From NCBI RefSeq assembly GCF_003337565.1, contig NZ_QPJL01000001.1:478019-542018 (forward strand): DNA of 64,000 nucleotides, given 5' to 3'. Every line of letters starts with the position of its first letter. Within the stretch, counting starts at the first letter, position 1. The DNA comes from Paracoccus lutimaris (GTDB taxonomy: Bacteria > Pseudomonadota > Alphaproteobacteria > Rhodobacterales > Rhodobacteraceae). Positions 49,561 through 59,172 of this stretch are shown here, piece by piece. Under the pieces are notes generated by a model. It worked only from the letters and a program-made list of their open reading frames with translations. It was not told the origin of the DNA and did no database searches. Made by a program: the position numbers and the translations under genes.

Positions 49561-49627
49561 CCATTCTTTCATGTCCAAATATCCCGGGGGAATCCGGCGC
49601 CAGCCGGATGGGGGCAGCGCCCCCGTC
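49561..49627 (+). repeat. Gene-end repeat, copy F
   Basis: CCATTCTTTCATGTCCAAAT then ATCCCGGGGG, followed by two hairpins, ATCCGGC-GCCA-GCCGGAT and GGGGGC-A-GCGCCCCC. It is located in the iolC-iolD gap, opposite to the operon. The best match to copy B. Confidence 0.78.
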
Positions 49628-49638
49628 CTTCCCCGCGC

Positions 49639-51552
49639 TCATGCCGCCGCTGCCCGCGCCTGATCCCAGATCGCGCAAAGCCGGGCATAACGCTCGGCCA
49701 TCCGCGCCACCGCCTCGTCGTCGCCGATGCGCCCGGCCAGCCAGTCCCGCGCCACCTCGCCAAAGATGGTGCGCCCGACCGCAAAGCCCCGGACCAGCGG
49801 GAATGCCGCCGCGACCTTGAAGCTGGCCGCAAGCTCGGCCTCGGGCGCATCCAGCCCCAGAACCACGATGCCACGGGTGTGACGGTCGTGATCCTCGATG
49901 GCCGCGATGGCGTTCTGCCAGGCGGCTTCGGTCGTCATCGGCTCCAGCTTCCACCAGTCGGGATAAACGCCGATGGCATAGAATTGCCGGATCAGCGTCG
50001 CCGTGGTCATGTCATCCACCGGCGCCACCTTCGAGGGGATGATCTCCAGCAGGAATTCCAGCCCGTTGCGGCGCGAGGCCTGAAACAGGCGCTTGACCGT
50101 CGCCTCCTGCGCCGCGCGCGTCGCGGCATCGTCGTCGGGATGGCAGAAGCACAGCACCTTGACCACGTTCTCGCGCGCCCAGGCCTCAAGCCCGCCGCAA
50201 TCGGCGCCCAGTTCCGGTTCCAGCTCCAGCGGGCGCGAGCTCGGCCATTCGCAAGGCCGCCCGATCCACAGCCCCGTCCCCGAGGCCGCATGCAGCGCCC
50301 GCTTGCCGATGCGGTTGTCGCACAGGATGCCATGGCCGCCCTGCCCGTCCGCGACCTGCAACGCCGCCTTCAGGCACAGTTCCTTGAAGGCGCCGCCCTT
50401 TTCCAGCGTATAGCCCGGCATGTCCTCAAGCTGCTTGCGATGATCAAAGGCAAAGACCCGCATCGTGGTCCAGTCGCCGCCCATCCGGCCCTGCCGGTTC
50501 GTCGCCCAATGGATCTGTTCCAGCTCGGCATCGTTGCGCAGATCGGGACGGATCACGCCACGTTCCAGAAAGAACTCCAGTTCCGTCAGCGAGGGATAGG
50601 CCGGGGTGCAGCCATGGCGGCTAACGGCAAAGGCGCCGCAGGCATTGGCGTATTTCAGCGCCGTCGGCCAATCGGCCCCGTCAAGCCACCCCTTCATCAG
50701 CCCCGAGAAGAACCCGTCGCCCGCACCCAGAACGTTGAAGACCTCGATCGGAAAGCCCGGTCCGGTCTGGCCGTCATCCAGACTGTCGGGGATCGCGCCG
50801 GTGAATGCCACCGCACCCCTGGCGCCGCGCTTGCAGACCAGCACCGCGCCCGAGACCGCGCGCACATTGCGCAGCGCCTCTACCGTATCGGTGGAGCCGC
50901 CGGCGATGTGGAACTCTTCCTCGGTGCCGACGATCAGGTCGAACAGATGCAGCGTTGCCTGAAGTTTGGCGGTGACGGCGGCACTTTCGACAAAGCGGCT
51001 TTCGCCGTCGCCATGCCCCGCCACACCCCAGAGGTTCGGGCGATAGTCGATATCCAGCGCCGTCTGCGCACCGTGCTTGCGGGCCAGCTCCAGCGCTTTC
51101 AGCACTGCGGCAGCGGTGCGGGGGTTCGACAGATGCGTGCCGGTGGCCAGCACCGAGCGCGTCTGCGCAATGAAACCCTCGTCGATATCCTCTTCGCTCA
51201 GCGCCATGTCAGCGCAGTTCTCGCGATAGAAGATCAGCGGGAACTGTTCCTCGTCACGGATACCCAGAATGACCAGCGCGGTCAGCCGCTCGGGGTCGGT
51301 GGCGACGCCGCGCGTAACGACGCCCTCGCGCGCCAACTGCTCGCGGATGAAGCGGCCCATATGCTCGTCGCCGACGCGGGTGATCACCGCCGATTTCAGC
51401 CCCAGCCGCGCCGTCCCGCAGGCGATATTCGTGGGTGAGCCGCCGATATACTTGGCGAACGACCCCATATCCTCAAGACGGCCCCCAATCTGCGACCCGT
51501 AAAGGTCAACCGACGAACGCCCAATCGTGATCACATCCAACGTCTTCATCAT
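49639..51552 (-). CDS. iolC: 5-dehydro-2-deoxygluconokinase fused to a DUF2090 aldolase-like domain
   Basis: 637 residues; ATG 51552 or the adjacent ATG 51549. The PfkB-type kinase (about 1-320) begins LDVITIGRSSVDLYGSQIGG and has the phosphate-site motif VLGAGDGFFSGLMKG. The C-terminal 310 residues are a DUF2090 TIM barrel (MRVFAFDHRKQLEDMPGY...). The fusion probably phosphorylates 2-deoxy-5-keto-gluconate and then cleaves it to dihydroxyacetone phosphate and malonate semialdehyde, replacing IolJ, which is absent here. Confidence 0.95.
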   Translation of the reverse strand: MMKTLDVITIGRSSVDLYGSQIGGRLEDMGSFAKYIGGSPTNIACGTARLGLKSAVITRVGDEHMGRFIREQLAREGVVTRGVATDPERLTALVILGIRDEEQFPLIFYRENCADMALSEEDIDEGFIAQTRSVLATGTHLSNPRTAAAVLKALELARKHGAQTALDIDYRPNLWGVAGHGDGESRFVESAAVTAKLQATLHLFDLIVGTEEEFHIAGGSTDTVEALRNVRAVSGAVLVCKRGARGAVAFTGAIPDSLDDGQTGPGFPIEVFNVLGAGDGFFSGLMKGWLDGADWPTALKYANACGAFAVSRHGCTPAYPSLTELEFFLERGVIRPDLRNDAELEQIHWATNRQGRMGGDWTTMRVFAFDHRKQLEDMPGYTLEKGGAFKELCLKAALQVADGQGGHGILCDNRIGKRALHAASGTGLWIGRPCEWPSSRPLELEPELGADCGGLEAWARENVVKVLCFCHPDDDAATRAAQEATVKRLFQASRRNGLEFLLEIIPSKVAPVDDMTTATLIRQFYAIGVYPDWWKLEPMTTEAAWQNAIAAIEDHDRHTRGIVVLGLDAPEAELAASFKVAAAFPLVRGFAVGRTIFGEVARDWLAGRIGDDEAVARMAERYARLCAIWDQARAAAA

Positions 51553-51575
51553 ACCCTCTCAATCGGACCGGCGCG

Positions 51576-52361
51576 TCAAACGCTGGCCCGGATATAATCC
51601 ATGCTGGCGCGCAGCGCCGCTTCGGGATCGGCCAGTTCATGCACCTCGGCCGCGAAGGGCTCAAAGCTGAACGGCCCCTCATAGCCCGCCGCCAGAAGCG
51701 CCCGGATCTGTTCGATATTTTCCAGCCGGTCGGCGTCATCGACCAGCACCCGATGCGCGTCGAGCATGTCGGCCACCGCCACCGCAGTATCCCTGACACC
51801 CGAGATATGCACCAGCCCGGTGCGGCGCGGATAGAACTGGGTCTCGCCGGCCAGATGGTGGTGGAAGGTGTCGTGCATCAGCCGGTAGGTGCCGTCATCG
51901 CCGGCCTCGGTGATCGCCGCGATGGCCTCGGCCTTGGTCCTGAGCGAGCTGATCGGGAAGCCCAGCGGCTCGACCAGCCCGGTCAGCCCGCGCTGGGTCA
52001 GGATCGGCTTCATCGCGTCCAGCGCCTCGACCACGCGCGAATGCGCGACCTTGTTGCCGTCGTTCAGCGGGCACATGACCAGCGCCTGCGCGCCGCATTC
52101 GGCGGCGTAATCGGCCATTTTCTGCGCCCGGCCGGGCAGATCGCCCGACCAGACATTGAAGGGGTAAAGCGCATTGATCGACAGGATGGTGATCCCCTGC
52201 GCGGCGGCCTCGGCCCGGACGTCACGGGCAGACATGCTGCCCATGACATCGGGGATGTCGTTGCGGATCTCGACATCCGAGACGCCAAGCCGCCGGCACA
52301 CGGCGAAGAACTCGGCCAAAGGCAGCTTCGGGGCCGAAATGTGGTTGATGGCGAAACGCAT
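51576..52361 (-). CDS. IolI-like TIM-barrel isomerase/epimerase
   Basis: 261 residues from ATG 52361. An AP-endonuclease-2/xylose-isomerase-like barrel (MRFAINHISAPKLPLAEFFA, VEPLGFPISSLRTKAE, HDTFHHHLAGE) with conserved Glu/His/Asp metal ligands. Within an inositol operon the likely task is inosose isomerisation (IolI). Exact substrate not decided by sequence. It starts 8 bases after the iolG stop. Confidence 0.85.
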   Translation of the reverse strand: MRFAINHISAPKLPLAEFFAVCRRLGVSDVEIRNDIPDVMGSMSARDVRAEAAAQGITILSINALYPFNVWSGDLPGRAQKMADYAAECGAQALVMCPLNDGNKVAHSRVVEALDAMKPILTQRGLTGLVEPLGFPISSLRTKAEAIAAITEAGDDGTYRLMHDTFHHHLAGETQFYPRRTGLVHISGVRDTAVAVADMLDAHRVLVDDADRLENIEQIRALLAAGYEGPFSFEPFAAEVHELADPEAALRASMDYIRASV

Positions 52362-52369
52362 GACGTCCC

Positions 52370-53380
52370 TCAGTTGTAAAGCGCCGGACGCGCGGGCAGC
52401 GAGATGGCGACGGCCTCGCCATCGGCCTCCTGCGCGGCCACGCAGGCATCCGAGGTGATGGCGGCGACATAGCCGTCCCAGCTGGACGGGCCGGCCGCCG
52501 TGCCCTGCGCCGCCGCCTTGATGAAGTCGTTCAGTTCGACATCGTAGCTGTCGACGAAACGGTCCTTCCAGTCGGTCAGGATCGGGTTTTGCAGTTTCGC
52601 GTCCAGACGCATCTGGATGGCCATGGGTTCGGGAAGTTTCGCGATGCCGTCCTCGCCCACGATCTCGCACTGGATGTCATAGCCGTAATGGCAGTTCACG
52701 AAGATCTCGACATCGATCAGCACACCCTTGGCGGTTTCCAGCACCACGACCTGCGGATCGCGCAGCTTGCCATGCGAACGCGCGGCCTTGCGCGGGAACA
52801 GCACGCGGGCCGAGACGTAATCGTCATTCAAGAGCCAGCGCAGCACGTCGATTTCATGGATCAAGGTGTCGTGGATCGCCATCGGGGTCAGGTAATGCTC
52901 GGGCACGGTCGGGTTGCGATGCGCGGCATGGACCATGATCGGGGCGCCGATCTGGCTGTCCACGGCGGCCTTCAGCGCCACATAACCGGCGTCATAGCGG
53001 CGCATGAAGCCGACCTGCACCAGCCGGCGGCCAAAGGCGGCCTCGGCATCGACGATGCGCTTCGCGCCGTCAGCGGTCGTGGCCAGCGGCTTTTCGCAAA
53101 AGACCGGCTTGCCGGCGGCGATGGCGGCCAGCACATAGGGTTCATGCGTGGCGCCGGTCGAGCAGACCAGGATCGCATCCACCTCGGGGGCGGCGATCAG
53201 GTCCTCGCCCTTTTCATAGACCTGAGCGGCCGGGGCCAGATCGGCCTGCACAGCGCGCGCCGCGTCGGGGTTATAGTCGCTGAGCGCGACCACCTCGGCC
53301 CCGGCCAGCACCTGCTGGATGCGCCGGGTGTGGTCGCGGCCGATCATGCCTGTGCCGATGACACCAATTCTGACGGTCAT
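52370..53380 (-). CDS. iolG: Inositol 2-dehydrogenase
   Basis: 336 residues from ATG 53380, which has GAGG ten bases upstream; a GTG at 53395 would overlap the previous stop. The Rossmann loop [20 protein letters not shown] and [16 protein letters not shown] with the catalytic Asp/His mark Gfo/Idh/MocA IolG. It oxidises myo-inositol to 2-keto-myo-inositol with NAD+, the first catabolic step. Confidence 0.94.
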   Translation of the reverse strand: MTVRIGVIGTGMIGRDHTRRIQQVLAGAEVVALSDYNPDAARAVQADLAPAAQVYEKGEDLIAAPEVDAILVCSTGATHEPYVLAAIAAGKPVFCEKPLATTADGAKRIVDAEAAFGRRLVQVGFMRRYDAGYVALKAAVDSQIGAPIMVHAAHRNPTVPEHYLTPMAIHDTLIHEIDVLRWLLNDDYVSARVLFPRKAARSHGKLRDPQVVVLETAKGVLIDVEIFVNCHYGYDIQCEIVGEDGIAKLPEPMAIQMRLDAKLQNPILTDWKDRFVDSYDVELNDFIKAAAQGTAAGPSSWDGYVAAITSDACVAAQEADGEAVAISLPARPALYN

Positions 53381-53391
53381 TTTCTGTTGCC

Positions 53392-54291
53392 TCACTTGAA
53401 GTATTTGTCAACGTAACGCTGCATTTCGCTGCGCATGAACTTGCCCGACGCATCGGCCCGGTCCTCCCACGCGAAGACGCAGGCGGTCATGATGCCGTCG
53501 AAACCGATCTCGGCCAGAGTGCCGAAGAAATCTTCCCACGGAACCTCGCCCTGCCCGATATCCAGATGCTGGTGGATGCGGGCATTGGTGCCGGGCGGGT
53601 TCAGGATATAGCGCAGGCCCGAGCTGGCCTTGTGGTTGAAGGTGTCGCCGACATGGACATGGGCCAGCACGTCGGCGGATTCGCGCAGCATCGCCTTGGT
53701 GTCGTCGCCGAAATAATAGGTATGCGGCGCGCAATAAAGGAACTTCACCCGCTTGCTGTTGACGGTGCGGATGATGTCCAGCGCGGGTTGCAGGGTCTCG
53801 CACCAGTCTTCGGGATGGGGCTCGACATGCAGGTTGATGCCTTCACGTTCAAAGATCGGGACCAGCTCCTCCATGCTGCGCCACCAGGCGTCCTCGCAGG
53901 CCTCGATCATTGAGCCGGTATGGCAGCAATAGCAGGACCCCTTGTCGGGATGCGGGCCACGGCCGAATTCGCTGTTCATCGTATCGACGCCCAGTTCCAC
54001 GGCGATCTCGATGGCGCGCTTCCAGTGCTTGACGGCGGCCTGACGCTCGACCTCGTCATTGCTGGCCCAGCGATACATGGGCAGCAGGCTGGCGATGCCG
54101 ACATTGGCGTCCCTGAGCGCACGCTTGAAGCTTTTCACCCGGTCGGGAAAGACGCGCGGCGCCTTGAACCATTCCAGAAAATCGGCGCGGGGGGACATTT
54201 CGATCCATTCATAGCCCAGTTCCGCCACTTTCGAGGGCAGTTCCTCAAGCGACAGATGGCGGTGCATGAAGGGATCAAGAGCGATCTTCAT
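53392..54291 (-). CDS. iolH: IolH-like sugar-phosphate isomerase/epimerase
   Basis: 299 residues. The N-terminus [20 protein letters not shown] matches the IolH group that I know from actinobacterial and proteobacterial inositol clusters. A TIM barrel with [15 protein letters not shown] and [13 protein letters not shown] ligands and a Cys-rich insert ([11 protein letters not shown]). Role in inositol metabolism is likely, but the reaction is not established. Confidence 0.85.
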   Translation of the reverse strand: MKIALDPFMHRHLSLEELPSKVAELGYEWIEMSPRADFLEWFKAPRVFPDRVKSFKRALRDANVGIASLLPMYRWASNDEVERQAAVKHWKRAIEIAVELGVDTMNSEFGRGPHPDKGSCYCCHTGSMIEACEDAWWRSMEELVPIFEREGINLHVEPHPEDWCETLQPALDIIRTVNSKRVKFLYCAPHTYYFGDDTKAMLRESADVLAHVHVGDTFNHKASSGLRYILNPPGTNARIHQHLDIGQGEVPWEDFFGTLAEIGFDGIMTACVFAWEDRADASGKFMRSEMQRYVDKYFK

Positions 54292-54328
54292 TGGTCATTC
54301 CTTTCGCAAGACGGACCCAGGGGGCTGC

Positions 54329-55261
54329 TTACTTGTAATCTTGCATGTTGGCGGCGGTGACCGGCTCGAACGGGATCCAGATATTGCCCTCGGCCTTTTC
54401 GCCCGCAGCCATCGACAGTGCCGTGGCCAGCGCCACCTCGCCCTGTTTGGTGGCGTTCTGGAAGACGGTGACGTCCAGCTCACCCGCCTCCATCACCGCC
54501 AGCCCGTCGGGGGTCGCGTCGATCCCGGCGACGACCACCTTGCCCATGTCCACGCCCGCGCCCTTCAGCGCCTGAATGGCGCCGATGGCCATTTCGTCAT
54601 TGTTCGAGATGATGGCGTCGAATTCCACGCCCGAGGTCAGCCAGTTCGTGGTCAGGTCCGCGCCCTGCGTGCGGTTCCAGTTGCCGACCTGCTTGTCGAT
54701 GATCTCCATCCCGGTGCAGGGCTCAGTTGCGATCACGTCCTCGATATCCTTGGTGCGGATGATCGAGGCCTCGTTTTCCAACGGCCCCATCAGCACCAGA
54801 ACCTTGCCCTTGCCGCCCAGCATCTCGCAGACGGCCTTGGTCTGCATGGTGCCCGAGTCGATCTCGTTCGAGCCGACAAAGCTGGTGCCCGCGGGCATGG
54901 CGGCATGTTCGGCGGGCGGGTGGTTGACATAGACCAGCGGGATGCCGGCCTCGACCGCCAGCGCGGTCATGGCAGGCGTCGCCGCGCCATCGACCGGGTT
55001 CACCACGATGGCGTCAACGCCATTCGCGACCATGTTCTGCACCTGATTGAGCTGCTTGGCGACGTCCAGTTGCGCATCCTCGACCACCAGTTCCAGATCG
55101 GAATGCTTGGCGCCCTCGGCCCGGATGCCGTTCAGCAGGATGGTCAGGAACGGGTTGTCAAAGCTGGTCATCGACACGCCGACACGGGTTTCGGCCTGCG
55201 CGGCCCCGGCACCTAACGCAAGGGCCGCAGCACAGACGGTCAGTTTCAAAAGCTCTCTCAT
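54329..55261 (-). CDS. Sugar (inositol) ABC transporter substrate-binding protein 1
   Basis: 310 residues from ATG 55261 (AAGGA eight bases upstream). A signal peptide ends AQA-E near residue 22. Peripla_BP_4 fold with GVSMTSFDNPFLTILLNGI, AIVVNPVDGAAT and SNNDEMAIGAIQALK. Closely similar throughout to the second binding protein upstream of the ATPase. It delivers inositol or a related polyol to the permease. It is last of the transporter genes, next to iolH. Confidence 0.93.
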   Translation of the reverse strand: MRELLKLTVCAAALALGAGAAQAETRVGVSMTSFDNPFLTILLNGIRAEGAKHSDLELVVEDAQLDVAKQLNQVQNMVANGVDAIVVNPVDGAATPAMTALAVEAGIPLVYVNHPPAEHAAMPAGTSFVGSNEIDSGTMQTKAVCEMLGGKGKVLVLMGPLENEASIIRTKDIEDVIATEPCTGMEIIDKQVGNWNRTQGADLTTNWLTSGVEFDAIISNNDEMAIGAIQALKGAGVDMGKVVVAGIDATPDGLAVMEAGELDVTVFQNATKQGEVALATALSMAAGEKAEGNIWIPFEPVTAANMQDYK

Positions 55262-55304
55262 CGCCATGGTCCTTGATATGCGATCAGTGTTCTAGGGAAT
55301 TTTC

Positions 55305-55340
55305 GGGGCGCGGCGTCAGGGAGGAGAACCGCCGCGCCCC
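55305..55340. promoter_or_regulatory. Intercistronic stem-loop between permease and binding protein 1
   Basis: GGGGCGCGGCG and CGCCGCGCCCC form 11-bp perfect arms with a 14-base loop. No T tract follows on the coding strand, so it is more likely an RNA processing or stabilising structure than a terminator. Confidence 0.6.
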
Positions 55341-55350
55341 AGCATCGGCA

Positions 55351-56373
55351 TCAGGATTTCTTGCCGCGCTTTTGCTGTCTGTAGGTGTCGACGATCACGG
55401 CGACGACGATGATCACGCCCTTGATCATCTCCTGGTAATAGGCGTCCAGCCGCAGGAAGGTGAAACCCGAGATGATGACGCCAAAGATCACCATGCCGAT
55501 CGAGGTGCCGATGATCGAGCCGCGCCCGCCGGTCAGCGAGGTGCCGCCGATCACCGCCATGGCGATGGCGTCCAGTTCATACATGGTGCCCATGCCGGCC
55601 TGCGCGGTCTGGCCGCGTGCAGCGACCACGATCCCGGCCAGCGCCGCCAGCGTCGCCGCAACGATGTAAAGCTTGACCAGATGCTTTTCGACATTGATGC
55701 CCGAGACGCGGGCGGCCTGCGCATTGGCGCCGATGGCATAGGTGAACTTGCCATAGCGGGTGTATTTCATCGCGACGTGAAAGATCGCCGCCACGATCAG
55801 GAAGATAAAGACCGGCATCATGCCCTGACCCAGCGCCGCATAGCTTTCGGTCGGGAAGCTGATCGGCTGGCCCTTGGTGTACCATTTCGCGAAGCCGCGC
55901 GCCGTCACCATCATGCCCAGCGTGGCGATGAAGGGCGGGATCTTGGTATAGGCAATCAGCCAGCCGTTCACGAAACCCGCCGCCGCGCCGCAGAGCAGCC
56001 CGATGGCCACCGGCACGATGACCGGCATGTCGGTGAGCGAGGGATAGACCGCGCGGGCATATTCGGACGATTGCGCGAAACTCATCGACACCATGGCGAC
56101 GGCGCCCACGACCGAGCCCGAGCTCAGGTCGATCCCGCCCGAGATGATGACCTGCGTCACCCCCACGGCGATGATCCCGATGACCGAGACCTGCAGGATC
56201 ATGATCTTCAGCCGGCCGAAATTGCCCAGGAACGACTGGCCCTGAAAGATCCAGCCCAGCACCTCGAAGACCAGCGCGATGCCCAGCAGCACCAGCAGGA
56301 TATTGACCTCGGCCGGCATCTTGCGATGCGCCTTGGGCGCGGCCCGTTCGAAATTTGCGTCTTGCGATGTCAT
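55351..56373 (-). CDS. Sugar ABC transporter permease (RbsC/AraH family)
   Basis: 340 residues with about ten transmembrane helices. The BPD_transp_2 signature GIDLSSGSVVGAVAMVSMSF and, near the C-terminus, AMAVIGGTSLTGGRGSIIGT are family hallmarks. It forms the inner-membrane channel of the inositol-type importer. It starts 15 bases after the ATPase gene stop. Confidence 0.95.
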   Translation of the reverse strand: MTSQDANFERAAPKAHRKMPAEVNILLVLLGIALVFEVLGWIFQGQSFLGNFGRLKIMILQVSVIGIIAVGVTQVIISGGIDLSSGSVVGAVAMVSMSFAQSSEYARAVYPSLTDMPVIVPVAIGLLCGAAAGFVNGWLIAYTKIPPFIATLGMMVTARGFAKWYTKGQPISFPTESYAALGQGMMPVFIFLIVAAIFHVAMKYTRYGKFTYAIGANAQAARVSGINVEKHLVKLYIVAATLAALAGIVVAARGQTAQAGMGTMYELDAIAMAVIGGTSLTGGRGSIIGTSIGMVIFGVIISGFTFLRLDAYYQEMIKGVIIVVAVIVDTYRQQKRGKKS

Positions 56374-56388
56374 GTTATCTCCTCCGAA

Positions 56389-57918
56389 TTACTTCGCCGC
56401 GAGTTCCATGACCCGCACCTGATCGGCCTCGGCACGATCCAGAAATCCGCTCACATGGCCTTCATGCATGACCATGATGCGGTCCGACATGCCCAGCACC
56501 TCGGGTAGCTCCGAGGAAATCATCAGGACGGCGACGCCCTGCCCGGCCAACTGGGTGATCAGCCGGTGAATTTCGGATTTCGCGCCGACATCGATGCCGC
56601 GCGTCGGCTCGTCCAGGATCAGGATGCGCGGCTCGGTCAAGAGCCAGCGCGCGATCAGCAGCTTTTGCTGATTGCCGCCCGACAGGTTCGCCACCGTCTC
56701 GGCAAGGTTCGGGGTCTTGACCCGCAGCTTGGCCGAATATTCCTCGGCCAGACGGTTCACCTCGCGCTGGTTGACGAAGCCGCGATTGTCGACCCGTCCG
56801 CTGGAGAGCAGCGCCACCTGAATGTTCTCGATGCAGTCGAGGTTCAGGAAACAGCCGGTTTCCTTGCGGTCCTCGGTCAGAAAGCCCATGCCAAGCGACA
56901 TGGCGACGCTGGGCGCGGTGACCTGAACGGACTTGCCATCGACAAGGATCTGGCCCGAGCTCGCCGGCACCACGCCAAAGATCGCCTCGGCCACATTCGA
57001 GCGCCCCGAGCCGACCAGCCCCGCCACGCCCAGGATCTCGCCCCGGCGCAGGGTGAAGCTGACATCCTCGAAGACGCCGTCCAGCGTCAGGTTCTTGACC
57101 TCAAGGATGGTCTCGCCGATCGGGCAGTCCACCTTGGGAAACATGTCGGTGATCTCGCGCCCGACCATCATCTTGATGATGTCGTCGCGGGTCACGTCCT
57201 TGGCGTCCACCGTGGCGATGTATTTGCCGTCCCGGAATACCGTCAGCTCGTCGGCGATCTCGAACAGCTCGTTCATCTTGTGGGTGATGTAGACGATACC
57301 GACGCCCTTGGCGCGCAGGTCGCGGATGATGCGGAACAGATGCTCGACCTCGGTTTCGGTGATGGCCGAAGTCGGCTCGTCCATGATCAGCACGTCGGAA
57401 TGAAAGCTGACCGCCTTGGCGATCTCGACCATCTGCTTTTGCGCCACCGTCAGGTCGCCCACCATGCCCGCCGGGTCCAGACGGATGTTCAGATCGTCAA
57501 ACAGCGCCTGCGTCATGCGCGCCATCTCGCCGTGATTGATCAGACCAAGCCCGTTCTTGGGTTCGCGTCCGATCCAGATGTTTTCGGCCACCGTCATCGT
57601 GTTCATCAGGTTCAGTTCCTGATGGATCATGGCGATGCCGGAATTCAGCGCATCCAGCGGCGTGCGGATATCCAGCTTGCGCCCGGCGAAACGCACCTCG
57701 CCCCGGTCGGGGTTATAGACGCCGGCGATGATCTTCATCAGCGTGGACTTGCCCGCGCCGTTCTCGCCCATCAGGGCATGAACTGAGCCGGGGCGGATCT
57801 TCAGCTGCACGTCGTCAAGCGCGACAACGCCGGGGAATTCCTTGCGGACATTGTCCACTTCCAGGATGAATTCGCCCTCGAACACGCCGCGCGCATTCGC
57901 ACCTTGGCCGTCAAGCAT
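56389..57918 (-). CDS. Sugar ABC transporter ATP-binding protein (RbsA-like, two NBDs)
   Basis: 509 residues. NBD1: Walker [14 protein letters not shown] and Walker [15 protein letters not shown]2: [15 protein letters not shown] in place of a canonical Walker [17 protein letters not shown] signature and [16 protein letters not shown]. This asymmetry is usual for RbsA/MglA proteins. It energises uptake through the adjoining permease. Confidence 0.95.
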   Translation of the reverse strand: MLDGQGANARGVFEGEFILEVDNVRKEFPGVVALDDVQLKIRPGSVHALMGENGAGKSTLMKIIAGVYNPDRGEVRFAGRKLDIRTPLDALNSGIAMIHQELNLMNTMTVAENIWIGREPKNGLGLINHGEMARMTQALFDDLNIRLDPAGMVGDLTVAQKQMVEIAKAVSFHSDVLIMDEPTSAITETEVEHLFRIIRDLRAKGVGIVYITHKMNELFEIADELTVFRDGKYIATVDAKDVTRDDIIKMMVGREITDMFPKVDCPIGETILEVKNLTLDGVFEDVSFTLRRGEILGVAGLVGSGRSNVAEAIFGVVPASSGQILVDGKSVQVTAPSVAMSLGMGFLTEDRKETGCFLNLDCIENIQVALLSSGRVDNRGFVNQREVNRLAEEYSAKLRVKTPNLAETVANLSGGNQQKLLIARWLLTEPRILILDEPTRGIDVGAKSEIHRLITQLAGQGVAVLMISSELPEVLGMSDRIMVMHEGHVSGFLDRAEADQVRVMELAAK

Positions 57919-57954
57919 GGTCCTCTCCCTCCCATTTTGCCGGGGTCGGCGGGT

Positions 57955-57980
57955 ATCCGGGGCCGCGCGCGGCCCCGGAT
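57955..57980. promoter_or_regulatory. 26-bp perfect palindrome between binding protein 2 and the ATPase
   Basis: ATCCGGGGCCGCG directly abuts its reverse complement. It lies 16 bases after the binding-protein stop with no T tract on the coding strand. It probably protects the upstream mRNA so that the binding protein is made in excess. Confidence 0.7.
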
Positions 57981-57996
57981 GCCGTGATTTTGCGTC

Positions 57997-58935
57997 TTAC
58001 TTCTTGTAATCCGCGAGGTTCGCCGGGGTGACCAGCTCGAAGGGCACGAAGACCTTCTGTTCGGTCGCCTCGCCACGGGCGAGCTTCAGCGCGGTATCGA
58101 CCGCGCCGCCGCCCTGACCGGCGGCGTTCTGGAACACGGTCACGTCCAGATCGCCCGCCTCCATCGCGGCCAGCGCGTCGGCGGTGGCATCAACGCCGCC
58201 CACGATCATATCGTCCATCGAGATGCCGGCGGTCTTCAGCGCCTGAATGGCGCCGATGGCCATCTCGTCATTGTTCGAGACCACGGCGTCAAATTGCAGC
58301 CCGGCCGACAGCCAGTTGGTCATCAGGTCGGCGCCTTTGGTGCGCGACCATTCGGCGGTCTGCTCTTCGACCACCTTCATGAACTTGCAGTCGTCGGTCG
58401 CGATCACGTCATGCACGTCCTGGGTGCGCATCCGCGCGGCCTGGTTCGACAATTCGCCCATCATGATGACGATATTGGCGCCCTCGCCCTTGCCCTTTTC
58501 CTTGAGCAGGCGGCAGACTTCCTGCGCTTCCAGCGTGCCGGATTCCTTTTCGTCCGAGGCCACGAAGGCCTGCTTCTCGGGCAGGCTGTCGAGGTTCACC
58601 GGCTGGCGGTTGACATAGACCAGCGGGATGCCGGCATCGGCGGCGGCCTGCGACATGGCGACGGTGGCGTCGGTATCGACCGGGTTCACGATGATCGCAT
58701 CCACGCCCGAGGCGACAAAGTTCTGGATCTGGTTCAGCTGCTTGCCGACATCGTTCTGGGCGTCCTCGATCTGGAGCGTCACGCCCTCGAGGCCGTTGGC
58801 ATGGTCCTGCATGCCGTTGCGCAGCACGGTCAGGAAGTTGTCGTCGAACAGCGCCATCGAAACGCCGATATTCTCGGCCGAGGCCGTTCCGGCGATGCCC
58901 ACGGCCAGAGCGGTCGTGATCATGAATTTTTTCAT
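57997..58935 (-). CDS. Sugar (inositol) ABC transporter substrate-binding protein 2
   Basis: 312 residues, with AGGAGG upstream. Signal peptide MKKFMITTALAVGIAGTASA. Peripla_BP_4 fold (IGVSMALFDDNFLTVLRNGM, AIIVNPVDTDAT, SNNDEMAIGAIQALK), clearly paralogous to binding protein 1. It is the first transporter gene, followed by a strong palindrome. Likely the main binding protein by dosage. Confidence 0.94.
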   Translation of the reverse strand: MKKFMITTALAVGIAGTASAENIGVSMALFDDNFLTVLRNGMQDHANGLEGVTLQIEDAQNDVGKQLNQIQNFVASGVDAIIVNPVDTDATVAMSQAAADAGIPLVYVNRQPVNLDSLPEKQAFVASDEKESGTLEAQEVCRLLKEKGKGEGANIVIMMGELSNQAARMRTQDVHDVIATDDCKFMKVVEEQTAEWSRTKGADLMTNWLSAGLQFDAVVSNNDEMAIGAIQALKTAGISMDDMIVGGVDATADALAAMEAGDLDVTVFQNAAGQGGGAVDTALKLARGEATEQKVFVPFELVTPANLADYKK

Positions 58936-59132
58936 TCTGGGTCTCCTCCTCTGTCGGCGTCCGGCGGCGCCATTATGTGCCGGAACCTGCTGCGGGACAG
59001 ACCTCTGCTGTCCGCCGGCAGCGGTTGTCGTGATCCTGTAGGTTCGCGCAATTTGGCGTCGGCTCCTCGTCCGGACGCAACGTCACGATTCCCGATCTGC
59101 GGCCTTGGGTCAATCGTTTCGCGCGCCGGATT

Positions 59133-59148
59133 CCATCATCCATGATGG
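59133..59148. promoter_or_regulatory. Inverted repeat upstream of the inositol transporter operon
   Basis: CCATCAT-CC-ATGATGG, perfect 7-bp arms, in the 237-base region between the LacI gene and binding protein 2. It shares TTCCATCA with the palindrome at 62494 and CCATGATG with the inverted repeat at 60222. A probable LacI-family operator for the operon. Confidence 0.55.
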
Positions 59149-59172
59149 GTTCTGACCGAAGCAATGATGTAA

